64,000 nt of DNA from Avimuribaculum sp964395975. Lineage in GTDB: Bacteria > Bacteroidota > Bacteroidia > Bacteroidales > Muribaculaceae. The translations under genes were made by a program, and so were the position numbers. The notes under the pieces were generated by a model, which was given only the letters and a program-made list of their open reading frames with translations, did no database searches and was not told the DNA's origin. Where the stretch lies: the NCBI GenBank assembly GCA_964395975.1, contig CAYNBZ010000004.1, positions 11,999 through 75,998 of the forward strand, written 5' to 3'. Shown in pieces: positions 26,599 through 35,380 of this stretch (within the stretch, counting starts at the first letter, position 1; the number at the start of each line of letters is the position of its first letter).

Positions 26599-27450
26599 CT
26601 ATCGTGTACGGCGGTAAGCAACAGGCGACATTCCCGTAGCTTTCTTGAAAAACTTACCGAGACTCGACTGGTCGCAAAAATTAAAATCGTAAGCTATGCG
26701 TTGCACCGAGTTTCCCGACATGAGCAACTCTCTTTTAATCATGGTTACTATAAATCGTGTAATTACCTCTTTTGCCGTTATTTGAGTTTTCCGGCGCGAA
26801 ATTTCGTTAAGATATTTAGGCGTAATGTGCAATTTATCAGCATAAAATGCTACATCGTGATGAACGCGACAATTTTCTTTAATTAATTGCAAGAATTGGC
26901 GCAAATAGTTGTCAGCCGATGAATAAGTGGCATTGCGCGGAGCTGTTTGAGACATAATCCTTGAGCATATATCATAAATGATAATATATATGTTCTGTAT
27001 CATTCCACACACGAAGTCCTTTTTGTGTGCCGATAATGGTAATTGAGCAAATATGCTCAAATTCTCAATCATATTTGTCAATAACTTCATTTCCCGATGA
27101 TCGCTAATCACAAAACACGGCTCACGATAAATAACATTGAACATCTCAGTTTCAAGACCTATCGATGATGACAATGAGGTTTCAGTAGAAGTCATCAACA
27201 CAATTGCCGAAAAATTATTCAAGACCGAATGGATTTTGACAACCGCCGATGATGGAATCATTAAACATGTATCGGCCTTCAACGTATATTTGACGGCGTT
27301 CACCTCAACTTCAGCTTCACCATCAGTACAAAGTGACAATATGCCATGATCAACTACCATCTCCTGCTTTGTCAGCTCATCATCCGAAGTACTCGTAAAA
27401 ACAGCATAACCATAGTCTGAAATTGATTGTTCGATGTTTAAGTTATTCAT
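26599..27450 (-). CDS. AraC-family transcriptional regulator
   Basis: 283 residues from the ATG at 27450 (MNNLNIEQSISDYGY). Ten further upstream codons exist, but the promoter -7 box at 27478-27485 overlaps them, so they are excluded. The N-terminal half is a cupin-like sensing domain. Residues about 185-283 are a double helix-turn-helix: FYADKLHITPKYLNEISRRK, then IAYDFNFCDQSSLGKFFKKA and TGMSPVAYR. The ligand is unknown. It is divergent from argH; both promoters lie in the gap, so cross-regulation is possible. Confidence 0.88.
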   Translation of the reverse strand: MNNLNIEQSISDYGYAVFTSTSDDELTKQEMVVDHGILSLCTDGEAEVEVNAVKYTLKADTCLMIPSSAVVKIHSVLNNFSAIVLMTSTETSLSSSIGLETEMFNVIYREPCFVISDHREMKLLTNMIENLSIFAQLPLSAHKKDFVCGMIQNIYIIIYDICSRIMSQTAPRNATYSSADNYLRQFLQLIKENCRVHHDVAFYADKLHITPKYLNEISRRKTQITAKEVITRFIVTMIKRELLMSGNSVQRIAYDFNFCDQSSLGKFFKKATGMSPVAYRRTR

Positions 27451-27477
27451 TGGTCTGATTTGTATTATTATTTGTCG

Positions 27478-27507
27478 CAAATGTAACCATTTTTCGTATA
27501 ATCACAA
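27478..27507 (-). promoter_or_regulatory. promoter of the AraC-type gene
   Basis: The minus strand reads TTG (27507-27505), 19 nt, TACATTTG (27485-27478), a full consensus match about 28 nt before the chosen start. Confidence 0.72.
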
Positions 27508-27615
27508 TATTCACTCTCCCATATAGCCACACCCATGCGAACAATAATACTTAATTAAACTTAAGAACGCACTTAAACGACCTCCGACCCGACAATTAGA
27601 TGTCATGCCCAACGT

Positions 27616-27646
27616 TTGTATAAATACGAAACTGTTTCTAAATTTG
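27616..27646 (+). promoter_or_regulatory. promoter of argH operon
   Basis: TTG at 27616-27618, 20 nt, TAAATTTG at 27639-27646; argH starts 23 nt downstream. I looked for but did not see an obvious arginine-repressor palindrome. Confidence 0.65.
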
Positions 27647-27668
27647 CATGTAAGAAATCTTAACTAAA

Positions 27669-29012
27669 ATGGCTTCAAAACTTTGGGAAAAAAATATACA
27701 GGTTGACCACAACGTAGAAAAATACACTGTAGGACGCGACCGTGAAATGGACTTGTACCTTGCTCCGTATGATGTTCTCGGCTCAATAGCGCATATCACA
27801 ATGTTACAAAGCATCGGACTGCTTACAGCCGATGAACTCAGCACTCTGACCGGCGAGTTGCGCCAAATATATAACGAAATCCAACAAGGAAACTTCTCCA
27901 TTGAAGAAGGCGTAGAAGACATACATTCACAAGTGGAACTGATGCTGACGCGCCGCCTTGGCGACCTTGGCAAAAAAATACATTCAGGGCGTTCTCGCAA
28001 CGACCAAGTACTTGTTGATCTGCGACTATTCATCCGCAGCAGAATCGAAGATGTGGTGACGGCAATGACCTGCCTGTTCAAAACATTGCAAGAACAATCA
28101 GAACGCTACAAAGATGTATTAATGCCCGGATACACCCACCTGCAAGTAGCTATGCCATCATCGTTCGGGCTATGGTTTGGAGCCTACGCCGAATCGCTTG
28201 TCGATGACCTCACTCTTATGCGGGCGGCTTATGATATCACTAATCGCAATCCACTTGGTTCGGCAGCCGGTTACGGTTCTTCGTTTCCTCTCGACCGCAA
28301 TCTGACCACACTACTTCTTGGTTTTGCCTCGATGGACTATAACGTGGTATATGCTCAAATGGGACGAGGAAAGACCGAACGCATAGTAGCTCAAGCCATT
28401 GCCGGCGTAGCAGCAACCATCTCAAAACTTGCTTTTGATGCCTGTATGTTCAACTCACAGAACTTTGGATTCCTGCGTCTTGCTGATGAGTTCACAACAG
28501 GATCATCAATAATGCCGCACAAGAAAAATCCCGACGTGTTTGAACTCACCCGTGCCAAATGCAATCGGCTACAGGCATTGCCAAACGAGATAACACTAAT
28601 CACCAACAATCTACCTTCGGGTTACTTCCGCGACTTGCAACTCATAAAGGAAAGTTTCTTACCTGCATTCGACGAAATCATCGAAATATTAAACATGGTA
28701 AACGCCATGGTCAAACAAATAAAAGTAAACAAGCATATACTCGATGACAGCCGCTATGACCTCATGTTCTCGGTCGAAGAAGTGAACAGGTTGACACAAA
28801 GCGGTATGCCATTCCGCGATGCTTACAAAACAGTTGGCCTTGACATAGAGGCAGGAAATTTCAAACCAATAAAAAATGTCGCACACACCCATGCAGGGAC
28901 GATTGGCAATCTGTGCAACAGCGAAATCAAATCGCTGTATTGCACAGAACTCGAACGATTCGACTTCGATACATTCCATCAAGCCTATAATAAATTATTA
29001 CAAAAATCATGA
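27669..29012 (+). CDS. argH: argininosuccinate lyase
   Basis: 447 residues. ArgH splits argininosuccinate into arginine and fumarate, the last step of arginine synthesis. The family signature GSSIMPHKKNPD is present with the catalytic serine in the flexible loop. SGRSRNDQV (from IHSGRSRNDQVLVDLRLF) and GYTHLQVAMP with the catalytic His are also present. Other arg genes are absent from the window. The stop overlaps the next start (ATGA at 29009-29012), implying translational coupling to an aldo/keto reductase. Confidence 0.96.
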   Translation: MASKLWEKNIQVDHNVEKYTVGRDREMDLYLAPYDVLGSIAHITMLQSIGLLTADELSTLTGELRQIYNEIQQGNFSIEEGVEDIHSQVELMLTRRLGDLGKKIHSGRSRNDQVLVDLRLFIRSRIEDVVTAMTCLFKTLQEQSERYKDVLMPGYTHLQVAMPSSFGLWFGAYAESLVDDLTLMRAAYDITNRNPLGSAAGYGSSFPLDRNLTTLLLGFASMDYNVVYAQMGRGKTERIVAQAIAGVAATISKLAFDACMFNSQNFGFLRLADEFTTGSSIMPHKKNPDVFELTRAKCNRLQALPNEITLITNNLPSGYFRDLQLIKESFLPAFDEIIEILNMVNAMVKQIKVNKHILDDSRYDLMFSVEEVNRLTQSGMPFRDAYKTVGLDIEAGNFKPIKNVAHTHAGTIGNLCNSEIKSLYCTELERFDFDTFHQAYNKLLQKS

Positions 29013-30019
29013 ACTGTAAAACCACTTATACAGCCAACCCCGATCGATACGCAGAGGGTATGATGGCCTATCGCCAATGTGGCGAATCCGGTATAAAACT
29101 TCCGGAAATCTCACTCGGACTATGGTGGCACTTTGGCGGAATAAACGTTTATGAGGATGCCCGTAAAAAGGTTTTGTACTCTTTCGACCAAGGCATCACT
29201 TGCTTCGATTTAGCAAACAATTATGGTCCTCCATACGGCACAGCTGAAGAAACTTTCGGGAAAATATTCGATGAAGATCTTCGCCATCATCGCCATGAAA
29301 TAATTGTCACCACCAAAGCGGGCTACGATATGTGGCCTGGTCCATACGGAGAAGGATCGTCGCGCAAGATGCTCATGACTAGCCTCAACGAGTCGCTGCA
29401 ACGCATGAGGCTTGAGTATGTTGACATCTTTTATTCCCACCGTTACGATGGCTTTACTCCAATCGAGGAAACGATGCAGGCTCTTATCGACATTGTGCAT
29501 AGTGGCAAAGCACTTTACGTGGGTTTGTCGAATTATCCGACCGACAAATTGACTTCTGCCGTGGAATATCTCACAGCTCAACATGTTCGACCTTTAATCT
29601 ATCAAGGTAAATACAATATGCTCGTTCGCGACATGGAAGAACGGCACATCGATATGCTCTCAAAGTTCGGCATCGGCATCACGGCATTCTCACCACTTGC
29701 CGAAGGTCTTCTTTCCGACAAATACCTGTCGGGTATCCCCTGCGACAGTCGAGCGGCACTTCAACATCACCTCAGCCCCGACTCAATCACCCCTGCACTA
29801 CTTGCCAAAGTAGCAGCACTTAATTCCATAGCCGCACAGCGAGGGCAGTCGTTGGCGCAGATGGCCATAGCATGGCTCTTATCTAAACCGGCGATAACAT
29901 CGGTAATCATCGGGCCACGTACAATTGCTCAATTGGGTAACAGCATCGAAGCAATACGCAACACTCATTTCTCTGATGAAGAATTAATCGAAATAAACCA
30001 TATACTCTCTGCACAATAA
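29009..30019 (+). CDS. aldo/keto reductase, YghZ (GAP reductase)-like
   Basis: 336 residues of the AKR TIM barrel. The catalytic tetrad is visible: Asp and Tyr in CFDLANNYGPPYG, Lys in VTTKAGYDMWPGPYG, His in YSHRYDGFTPIEETM. The GPYGEGSSRK loop is typical of the YghZ/AKR14 group, which reduces L-glyceraldehyde-3-phosphate and small aldehydes with NADPH. It overlaps argH by 4 nt, and its stop overlaps the lipoprotein start by one base (TAATG). Confidence 0.88.
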   Translation: MNCKTTYTANPDRYAEGMMAYRQCGESGIKLPEISLGLWWHFGGINVYEDARKKVLYSFDQGITCFDLANNYGPPYGTAEETFGKIFDEDLRHHRHEIIVTTKAGYDMWPGPYGEGSSRKMLMTSLNESLQRMRLEYVDIFYSHRYDGFTPIEETMQALIDIVHSGKALYVGLSNYPTDKLTSAVEYLTAQHVRPLIYQGKYNMLVRDMEERHIDMLSKFGIGITAFSPLAEGLLSDKYLSGIPCDSRAALQHHLSPDSITPALLAKVAALNSIAAQRGQSLAQMAIAWLLSKPAITSVIIGPRTIAQLGNSIEAIRNTHFSDEELIEINHILSAQ

Positions 30020-30528
30020 TGCGATACACAATAATAACGATTTCGATGGCAGCGGTATTGCTACTTGCCGGATGCAACAAATTAAATGACAGCCGCATAC
30101 CATCCTATCCAGTACGCATAGAATTCAATTCGCAAGTGTGGTTACTGTATGGTGTACAAGCAATCGGAGATTATAGAATTTTCGACCGTAGCTCAAACAT
30201 CCCTTCCGGATTCTTCAACTATGATCCCGATGCCTATACTGGATACGGTGGTGTCTTGCTCGTATCGGGATATAATTTTGAAAGCAACGATTACACCCCA
30301 CTTGCATATGACAGAGCCTGTCCTTACGAAGTCAACCGTAACACAGGACTACTGCAATATGACGTGGATAACAACGAAGCCTACTGCTCCAATTGCGGCT
30401 CACGATTTGATGTTATCATGGGAGCAGGCACCCCGCTTTCAGGGCCGGCGGCAGAACATAACTATGGTCTGCGACGATACACTGTGCGCTCCCTGTCCTC
30501 GGGAGGATATATCATTACCAATAACTAA
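30019..30528 (+). CDS. Rieske-like lipoprotein with altered cluster ligands
   Basis: 169 residues. The lipobox is LLLAGC, with Cys19 as lipidation site. The C-terminal part resembles a Rieske fold: LAYDRACPYEV, then AYCSNCGSRFDVIMGAGTPL and SGPAAEHNYGLRRYTV. In true Rieske proteins C-x-H and C-x-x-H bind the 2Fe-2S cluster. Here they read C101-P-Y103 and C123-S-N-C126, so both histidines are replaced. It may bind another metal or no cluster. Relatives of this kind are widespread in Bacteroidetes with unknown function. It overlaps the aldo/keto reductase gene by one base. Confidence 0.72.
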   Translation: MRYTIITISMAAVLLLAGCNKLNDSRIPSYPVRIEFNSQVWLLYGVQAIGDYRIFDRSSNIPSGFFNYDPDAYTGYGGVLLVSGYNFESNDYTPLAYDRACPYEVNRNTGLLQYDVDNNEAYCSNCGSRFDVIMGAGTPLSGPAAEHNYGLRRYTVRSLSSGGYIITNN

Positions 30529-30557
30529 CAAAAGAGCGTGTGGTTTCCCACACGCTC
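30529..30557 (-). terminator. terminator of the PUL operon
   Basis: Perfect 10-bp stem GAGCGTGTGG (30534-30543) / CCACACGCTC (30548-30557), 4-nt loop. On the minus strand it is followed by TTTT (30533-30530), just past the GH128 gene. The plus strand has no T-tract, although the hairpin may still affect the lipoprotein transcript. Confidence 0.75.
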
Positions 30558-30590
30558 AAGGCTTCGCAACCTGAAAGCACATACTAACCC

Positions 30591-32165
30591 TTACATGGTG
30601 AACTTTGTCGCCTTCTCTTTTCCGTCAATCGTACTTATTTTCAATATATAAATACCCTTGGCGAAGTCACCGACAGGCATTGTTCCATTTTCTATCACAG
30701 AGGTCGATAACTTACGACCGTTAAGGTCATATATGTCGCCCTTCACAGCGTTATCGATACCATTGACATAAAGCATCCCGCCACTCAACGAGCAAGTAAG
30801 TTTCCCGTCACCAGCCACTGTGGCCGACACTGACTGAACACTACTATATATCTCGCCAAACGACAGACAACTGATACGTATGCTGCTCGGTTGGTAAGGC
30901 GACCCATCGGCAATGCGTATCCGTTGTTTTCCTGCTGTTAACGTTAGCGAAAAACTAACGTTTGCATATCCATCAGTTGGCAACTCAAATGTCGAAGCCT
31001 CGCACAATGTTGACAATATTTCTCCGTCCTCGTTTACACTATAAATGGTTATTGCCGGATTAAAACGCCCTTGTTCATATCCGTCGTCCGACACACGCAG
31101 TGTCAATGTGTATTCCCCTGCCTGTGGTATATCGAATTGGTAGTCAGCATACGCCCCATACACAAACCGTGTAATGTCAAGCTGTCCCATGTCAGAGCTG
31201 TCATCCGACGAGCCAAGCATCAACGAAGATGAAGATATAGAAGATATATATTCCGACGCAGGAACTATTTCATTTATATCATGGAAAACCGTTTCATCGA
31301 AATCCGACATGTAAACATACACCATTCCCTGCTCCGACAATTCCCTATCCGTACCTAATGCAGGCTTGATCAAGCCGTTTGCCGGTGATGTAGTTGCCGA
31401 ATTGTTGAGAATAAACCATGCATAACGATACACACGGTCACTTTTTTCGAGATATTCTAACTGCTGTATCATCGATGCAATCTGTTGTTCGGCCGTACAA
31501 GTAGCACTGCCGTCACCATACATGCAAAATTCTGTCAACCATATAGGCTTACCGTATGCTTCATAAAAACTGTCAACCATGAGTTGCATTCCCGATGTGC
31601 CACTCGAGTAACAGTGTATGGCAATATAGTCAAAGGCATCAAGTCCCACGAGGTCAACAAATTCGCTATACCAAGTGTACATTTCATATTCAGGGTATGT
31701 ATCGGTATCCGGTGAATAGTTCACTGCAGGTCCAACAAGCTCAAGTCCAAGTTCATCGGCAAGAGCTTTCACTTCTGGCCATGCGGCGGCAGCCGCGGCC
31801 GGAGTCATATTGGCCTGAGCCACGAAATTAGGCTCATTAAAGCCCAGCAAATATTTGGTTTCAGGATGGTTATTACACCATTCGCGTATGGCATCGGCAT
31901 TATAACTGGCATTCCAACACATCGGTATAAACTCTATTACCTCATCGCTTTCGTTTACGATGTCTTCAAAACCAGAATTAGGAGTGTTGCCCCAATTATA
32001 ATACCAACTAACCCCGGGAGCAATTATGTCATACTCCGACTGCAAAAATATGCCACTACCGCTCTTGCTCACTCCGCGTTTGAAACTCTTGGCGGCGGTA
32101 GCATCGAGTGTCACGGCACACAATGCAACCAACGTCAACAAACTAAAAAACACCTTCCTTTGCAT
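30591..32165 (-). CDS. GH128-type beta-1,3-glucanase with beta-sandwich and C-terminal sorting domain
   Basis: 524 residues. A signal peptide (FFSLLTLVALCAVTLDATAA) precedes an Asl1-like/GH128 TIM barrel at about 28-275. Likely catalytic residues are Glu111 in LLGFNEPN (acid/base) and Glu212 in PIWLTEFCMYG (nucleophile). Residues about 300-440 look like a CBM6-type beta-sandwich (YQFDIPQAGEYTLTLRVSDD). The last 80 residues resemble a T9SS type A sorting domain (GDIYDLNGRKLS, FAKGIYILKIS). GH128 enzymes act on beta-1,3-glucan, which fits the GH16 and GH3 neighbours. It is the last gene of the PUL, 13 nt after GH3. Confidence 0.83.
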   Translation of the reverse strand: MQRKVFFSLLTLVALCAVTLDATAAKSFKRGVSKSGSGIFLQSEYDIIAPGVSWYYNWGNTPNSGFEDIVNESDEVIEFIPMCWNASYNADAIREWCNNHPETKYLLGFNEPNFVAQANMTPAAAAAAWPEVKALADELGLELVGPAVNYSPDTDTYPEYEMYTWYSEFVDLVGLDAFDYIAIHCYSSGTSGMQLMVDSFYEAYGKPIWLTEFCMYGDGSATCTAEQQIASMIQQLEYLEKSDRVYRYAWFILNNSATTSPANGLIKPALGTDRELSEQGMVYVYMSDFDETVFHDINEIVPASEYISSISSSSLMLGSSDDSSDMGQLDITRFVYGAYADYQFDIPQAGEYTLTLRVSDDGYEQGRFNPAITIYSVNEDGEILSTLCEASTFELPTDGYANVSFSLTLTAGKQRIRIADGSPYQPSSIRISCLSFGEIYSSVQSVSATVAGDGKLTCSLSGGMLYVNGIDNAVKGDIYDLNGRKLSTSVIENGTMPVGDFAKGIYILKISTIDGKEKATKFTM

Positions 32166-32178
32166 AAATATCTGATTT

Positions 32179-34413
32179 TTATTCTGTTACCATAAATTTG
32201 ACAGATACACCGCTCTCACTGTCACCGGCTACCCACAATTCAAACTCTCCAGGCTCCACAATCTTATTGGTCGGTGAAGTCCAAAACGCAAGTGCCGAAG
32301 CATCGAGTATGAATTTGACATCACGACTTTCTCCCGGTTGCAGATATATCTTTTCAAAACCCTTAAGTTCTTTTACGGGACGGATAAGCGAACCTACAAG
32401 ATCGCGCACATAAAGCTGGACTGTTTCGGCGGCAGCAATGTTGCCTGTGTTTTTCACCTCGCACGACACTTCTATCATACCATTCTTGGGCATTGTCGTT
32501 GATGACAGCTTTATATCGCCATAAACAAATGTCGTGTATGACAACCCGAAACCAAACGGGAATGCAGCACCATCACCGGCATCAAGATAGAAACTCGTGC
32601 AACCGGTTGACGTTTGTCCCGCTTCGAGGGGTATGTCATCGATAAGCACCATGTCGGCAGCCGGCCGACCCGTGTTTTTATGATTGTAATACAACGGCTC
32701 CTGTCCTACCATATTGGGCATCGAAACGGGCAACTTACCCGATGGCACAGCCTTGCCCGACAACATATCCGCAACTGCAGGGCCTGCCATTGTTCCACCA
32801 TGAAACATATACAACACGGCATCGGCAAGTTCAGTTTCGTATGCAACGGTCATCGGTCTGCCAGTCATGATTATCAACACCACAGGTTTGCCTGTTGCTT
32901 TCAAGGCTTCGAGCATCTTGGTTTGCGCACCGGGTAGTGATATGTCGGCACGGCAATGCGCCTCACCCGACAGTACAGCTTCCTCACCCCCAACCATCAC
33001 TACCACATCGGCAGCGCGGGCAGCAGCTACGGCACGTGCTATTCCGGCCTCATTTTTGTCGCGACTGTAATCAAGTCCCGCTGTATATACTATTGAATTC
33101 TTGCCATATGCTTCGGTCAATGCTTCAAGCGGAGTGATGCAATGTTCTTTTTCAAGGTCGAAGCACCATGTACCTGCCTGATTGTGCTTGTCGTTGGCCA
33201 TAGGACCTACAAGTGCAATCTTTTTTACATTGTCTTTCAACGGCAATACGCCATTATTTTTCAATAACACCGTGCTCTCTTCCACCATTTGCTCGGCAGC
33301 TTCAAGCGATTCCGGCGCATAGAAATTATTGGCCGTTGACATATCCACATAAGGGTTATCGAACAACCCAAGACGGAATTTGAGTCGCAACACATTGCGT
33401 ACCATTTCATCTATCACGTCCATGCTCACCATACCGGCTTCCACAAGATCTTTCAGATGGTTGATATAGGCATAGCTCTCCATGTCCATGTCAACACCAG
33501 CCTTCGCCGCTTTCAAAGCGGCATCTTTCAAATCGGTACAGAAGCCATGCGGCACCATTTGCTGTATCGACCCCCAGTCACTAACAAGCACACCGTCATA
33601 GTCCCACTCATCGCGTAATATGTCGATATTCAAATAAGAATTGCCCGATGACGGGACTCCGTTTATATCATTGAACGAGCACATGAAAGTAGCTGACCCT
33701 GCTTTGACCGCCGCTTCAAATGGAGGCAGATACACATCGCGCATCAATAATTCAGGTATCCATGTAGTATTATAATCCTTTCCGGCCTCAGATGCTCCAT
33801 AGCAAGCAAAGTGCTTGGTGCAGGCAGCCATCGTATTAGGCTGCGACATATCATCGGTCTGGTATCCCTTTATCATTGCCACAGCCATCACCGAAGACAG
33901 ATATGTATCCTCACCAAACGACTCGGCAATACGTCCCCAGCGAGAATCACGTGACACATCCACCATTGGGGAGAAAGTCCATCTCACACCTACCGAAGAA
34001 GCCTCTTCTGCTGCAATCCTCGCCCCTTGCTCCACAAGCTGCGGATTCCACGAAGCGGCCTGCCCGAGCGGAATAGGGAAAATAGTTTTAAACCCATGTA
34101 TCACATCGCGAGCAAACACAAGTGGAATGCCAAGACGCGAATTTTCGACTGCCTCGTGCTGCAACTTGTTTACTATTTCAGGATCGACCTCATTTAGAAT
34201 CGACCCAACCTTGCCACTTCTCACAACTGACACCATCTCGTCGGAATAGCCCGTACCGGTCTGTTGATTAAGTTGCCCGATTTTTTCATCAAAGGTCATC
34301 TGTTGCAACAAAGCCTCGATTTTGCTTTCAGTTTCATTCTTAGGAGCAGAGCTGCATCCTACAAGGATAGCACCTGCACATAATAAGAAACCAAGTAAAA
34401 ATTTTTTCTTCAT
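32179..34413 (-). CDS. GH3 beta-glucosidase, BglX-like lipoprotein
   Basis: 744 residues. The lipobox is AILVGC. The GH3 N-terminal barrel contains MTFDEKIGQLNQQTGTGY and the nucleophile Asp279 in GVLVSDWGSI. The C-terminal alpha/beta domain (KKIALVGPMANDKHNQAG) is followed by a fibronectin III-like domain ending in PGEFELWVAGDSESG. It should release glucose from the ends of oligosaccharides made by the GH16 and GH128 enzymes, probably in the periplasm or at the outer membrane. Linkage preference is not visible. Confidence 0.92.
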   Translation of the reverse strand: MKKKFLLGFLLCAGAILVGCSSAPKNETESKIEALLQQMTFDEKIGQLNQQTGTGYSDEMVSVVRSGKVGSILNEVDPEIVNKLQHEAVENSRLGIPLVFARDVIHGFKTIFPIPLGQAASWNPQLVEQGARIAAEEASSVGVRWTFSPMVDVSRDSRWGRIAESFGEDTYLSSVMAVAMIKGYQTDDMSQPNTMAACTKHFACYGASEAGKDYNTTWIPELLMRDVYLPPFEAAVKAGSATFMCSFNDINGVPSSGNSYLNIDILRDEWDYDGVLVSDWGSIQQMVPHGFCTDLKDAALKAAKAGVDMDMESYAYINHLKDLVEAGMVSMDVIDEMVRNVLRLKFRLGLFDNPYVDMSTANNFYAPESLEAAEQMVEESTVLLKNNGVLPLKDNVKKIALVGPMANDKHNQAGTWCFDLEKEHCITPLEALTEAYGKNSIVYTAGLDYSRDKNEAGIARAVAAARAADVVVMVGGEEAVLSGEAHCRADISLPGAQTKMLEALKATGKPVVLIIMTGRPMTVAYETELADAVLYMFHGGTMAGPAVADMLSGKAVPSGKLPVSMPNMVGQEPLYYNHKNTGRPAADMVLIDDIPLEAGQTSTGCTSFYLDAGDGAAFPFGFGLSYTTFVYGDIKLSSTTMPKNGMIEVSCEVKNTGNIAAAETVQLYVRDLVGSLIRPVKELKGFEKIYLQPGESRDVKFILDASALAFWTSPTNKIVEPGEFELWVAGDSESGVSVKFMVTE

Positions 34414-34483
34414 GTTCCTGTGATTTATGTTAATGAAACAATCGTCTCAATTCGGCTAATTTGCCCGATTTGCCTATTTCCGG

Positions 34484-35356
34484 TTATTTATTTTCTTTTT
34501 TCTGATAAACTCTCACATAGTCCACAAGCATCTCTGCACTTCCATTGCCACTCAAAGCCGTAATTCCATCGGCAGAGTGTATATCGGGAAAATTCCCACC
34601 TACGGCAAGATTGAAAAGTATAAAATTATCCTTATGAAAATACTTCCACACATTATTAGCTCCATTTTCTGTAATATCGACAGAAATATAAGGCTTTGCC
34701 TTACCATCGACATACATTTCTATTTTATCACGAGTCCATAGCAGCGTGAACACGTGGTATTCGCCATCTTGAAGGCTGTAATCACTGGTATGTACGCCAA
34801 CTGCCTGAATATGCTCAGTCGCCGATTCACCCCAGTGCATCGCACCATTAAACAAGCGGTCTTGCTTTCCGGCTGCAATGCCGTCGGCATGACCCATTTC
34901 AAGAATATCTATTTCACCGCATCTCGGCCAACCGTTTTCCTTTATGTCATTGCCCATCATCCAAAACGCAGGCCACAAGCCATTGGCAGTAAGCGGGAGT
35001 TTAATACGAGCCTCGACTATGCCATACGTAAACGCCACTTTGCCCTGAGTGTTTATGCGTCCAGAGGTAAAATCCTTGTTTTCACAGGATTGCACACGGG
35101 CTGTCAAGACAAGATTTCCATCACGCACTGCAACATTCTTCTCATCATCTGTATAATACTGCAATTCGGCATTGCCGCAACCCGAGCCGTTAACCTCTAT
35201 GTTCCAATCGTCACGGTTCAGTCTGTCACCATTAAAATCATCTTCCCACACAAGCTCATAATCAGTCTTATCGGGATGTGCCGCTAAGGCCGTCATGCAA
35301 GATAAGATACATGACGGCACAAACAAGCACAATTTTATCCAATCCATTTTCCCCAT
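34484..35356 (-). CDS. GH16 endo-beta-1,3-glucanase (laminarinase-like), short form
   Basis: 290 residues. Catalytic motif E148-I-D150-I-L-E153 in CGEIDILEMG. The substrate cleft motif is NGLWPAFWMMGND. The leader ends CILSCMTALA, which could be a type I signal or a lipobox. It is paralogous to the next gene, but ends right after the jelly roll (VDYVRVYQKKENK) without a sorting domain. The family cleaves internal beta-1,3 (or mixed 1,3/1,4) glucan bonds. It lies 24 nt downstream of the longer GH16 gene. Confidence 0.9.
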   Translation of the reverse strand: MGKMDWIKLCLFVPSCILSCMTALAAHPDKTDYELVWEDDFNGDRLNRDDWNIEVNGSGCGNAELQYYTDDEKNVAVRDGNLVLTARVQSCENKDFTSGRINTQGKVAFTYGIVEARIKLPLTANGLWPAFWMMGNDIKENGWPRCGEIDILEMGHADGIAAGKQDRLFNGAMHWGESATEHIQAVGVHTSDYSLQDGEYHVFTLLWTRDKIEMYVDGKAKPYISVDITENGANNVWKYFHKDNFILFNLAVGGNFPDIHSADGITALSGNGSAEMLVDYVRVYQKKENK

Positions 35357-35380
35357 ACTATATTTGTTTTATTATTTAGG

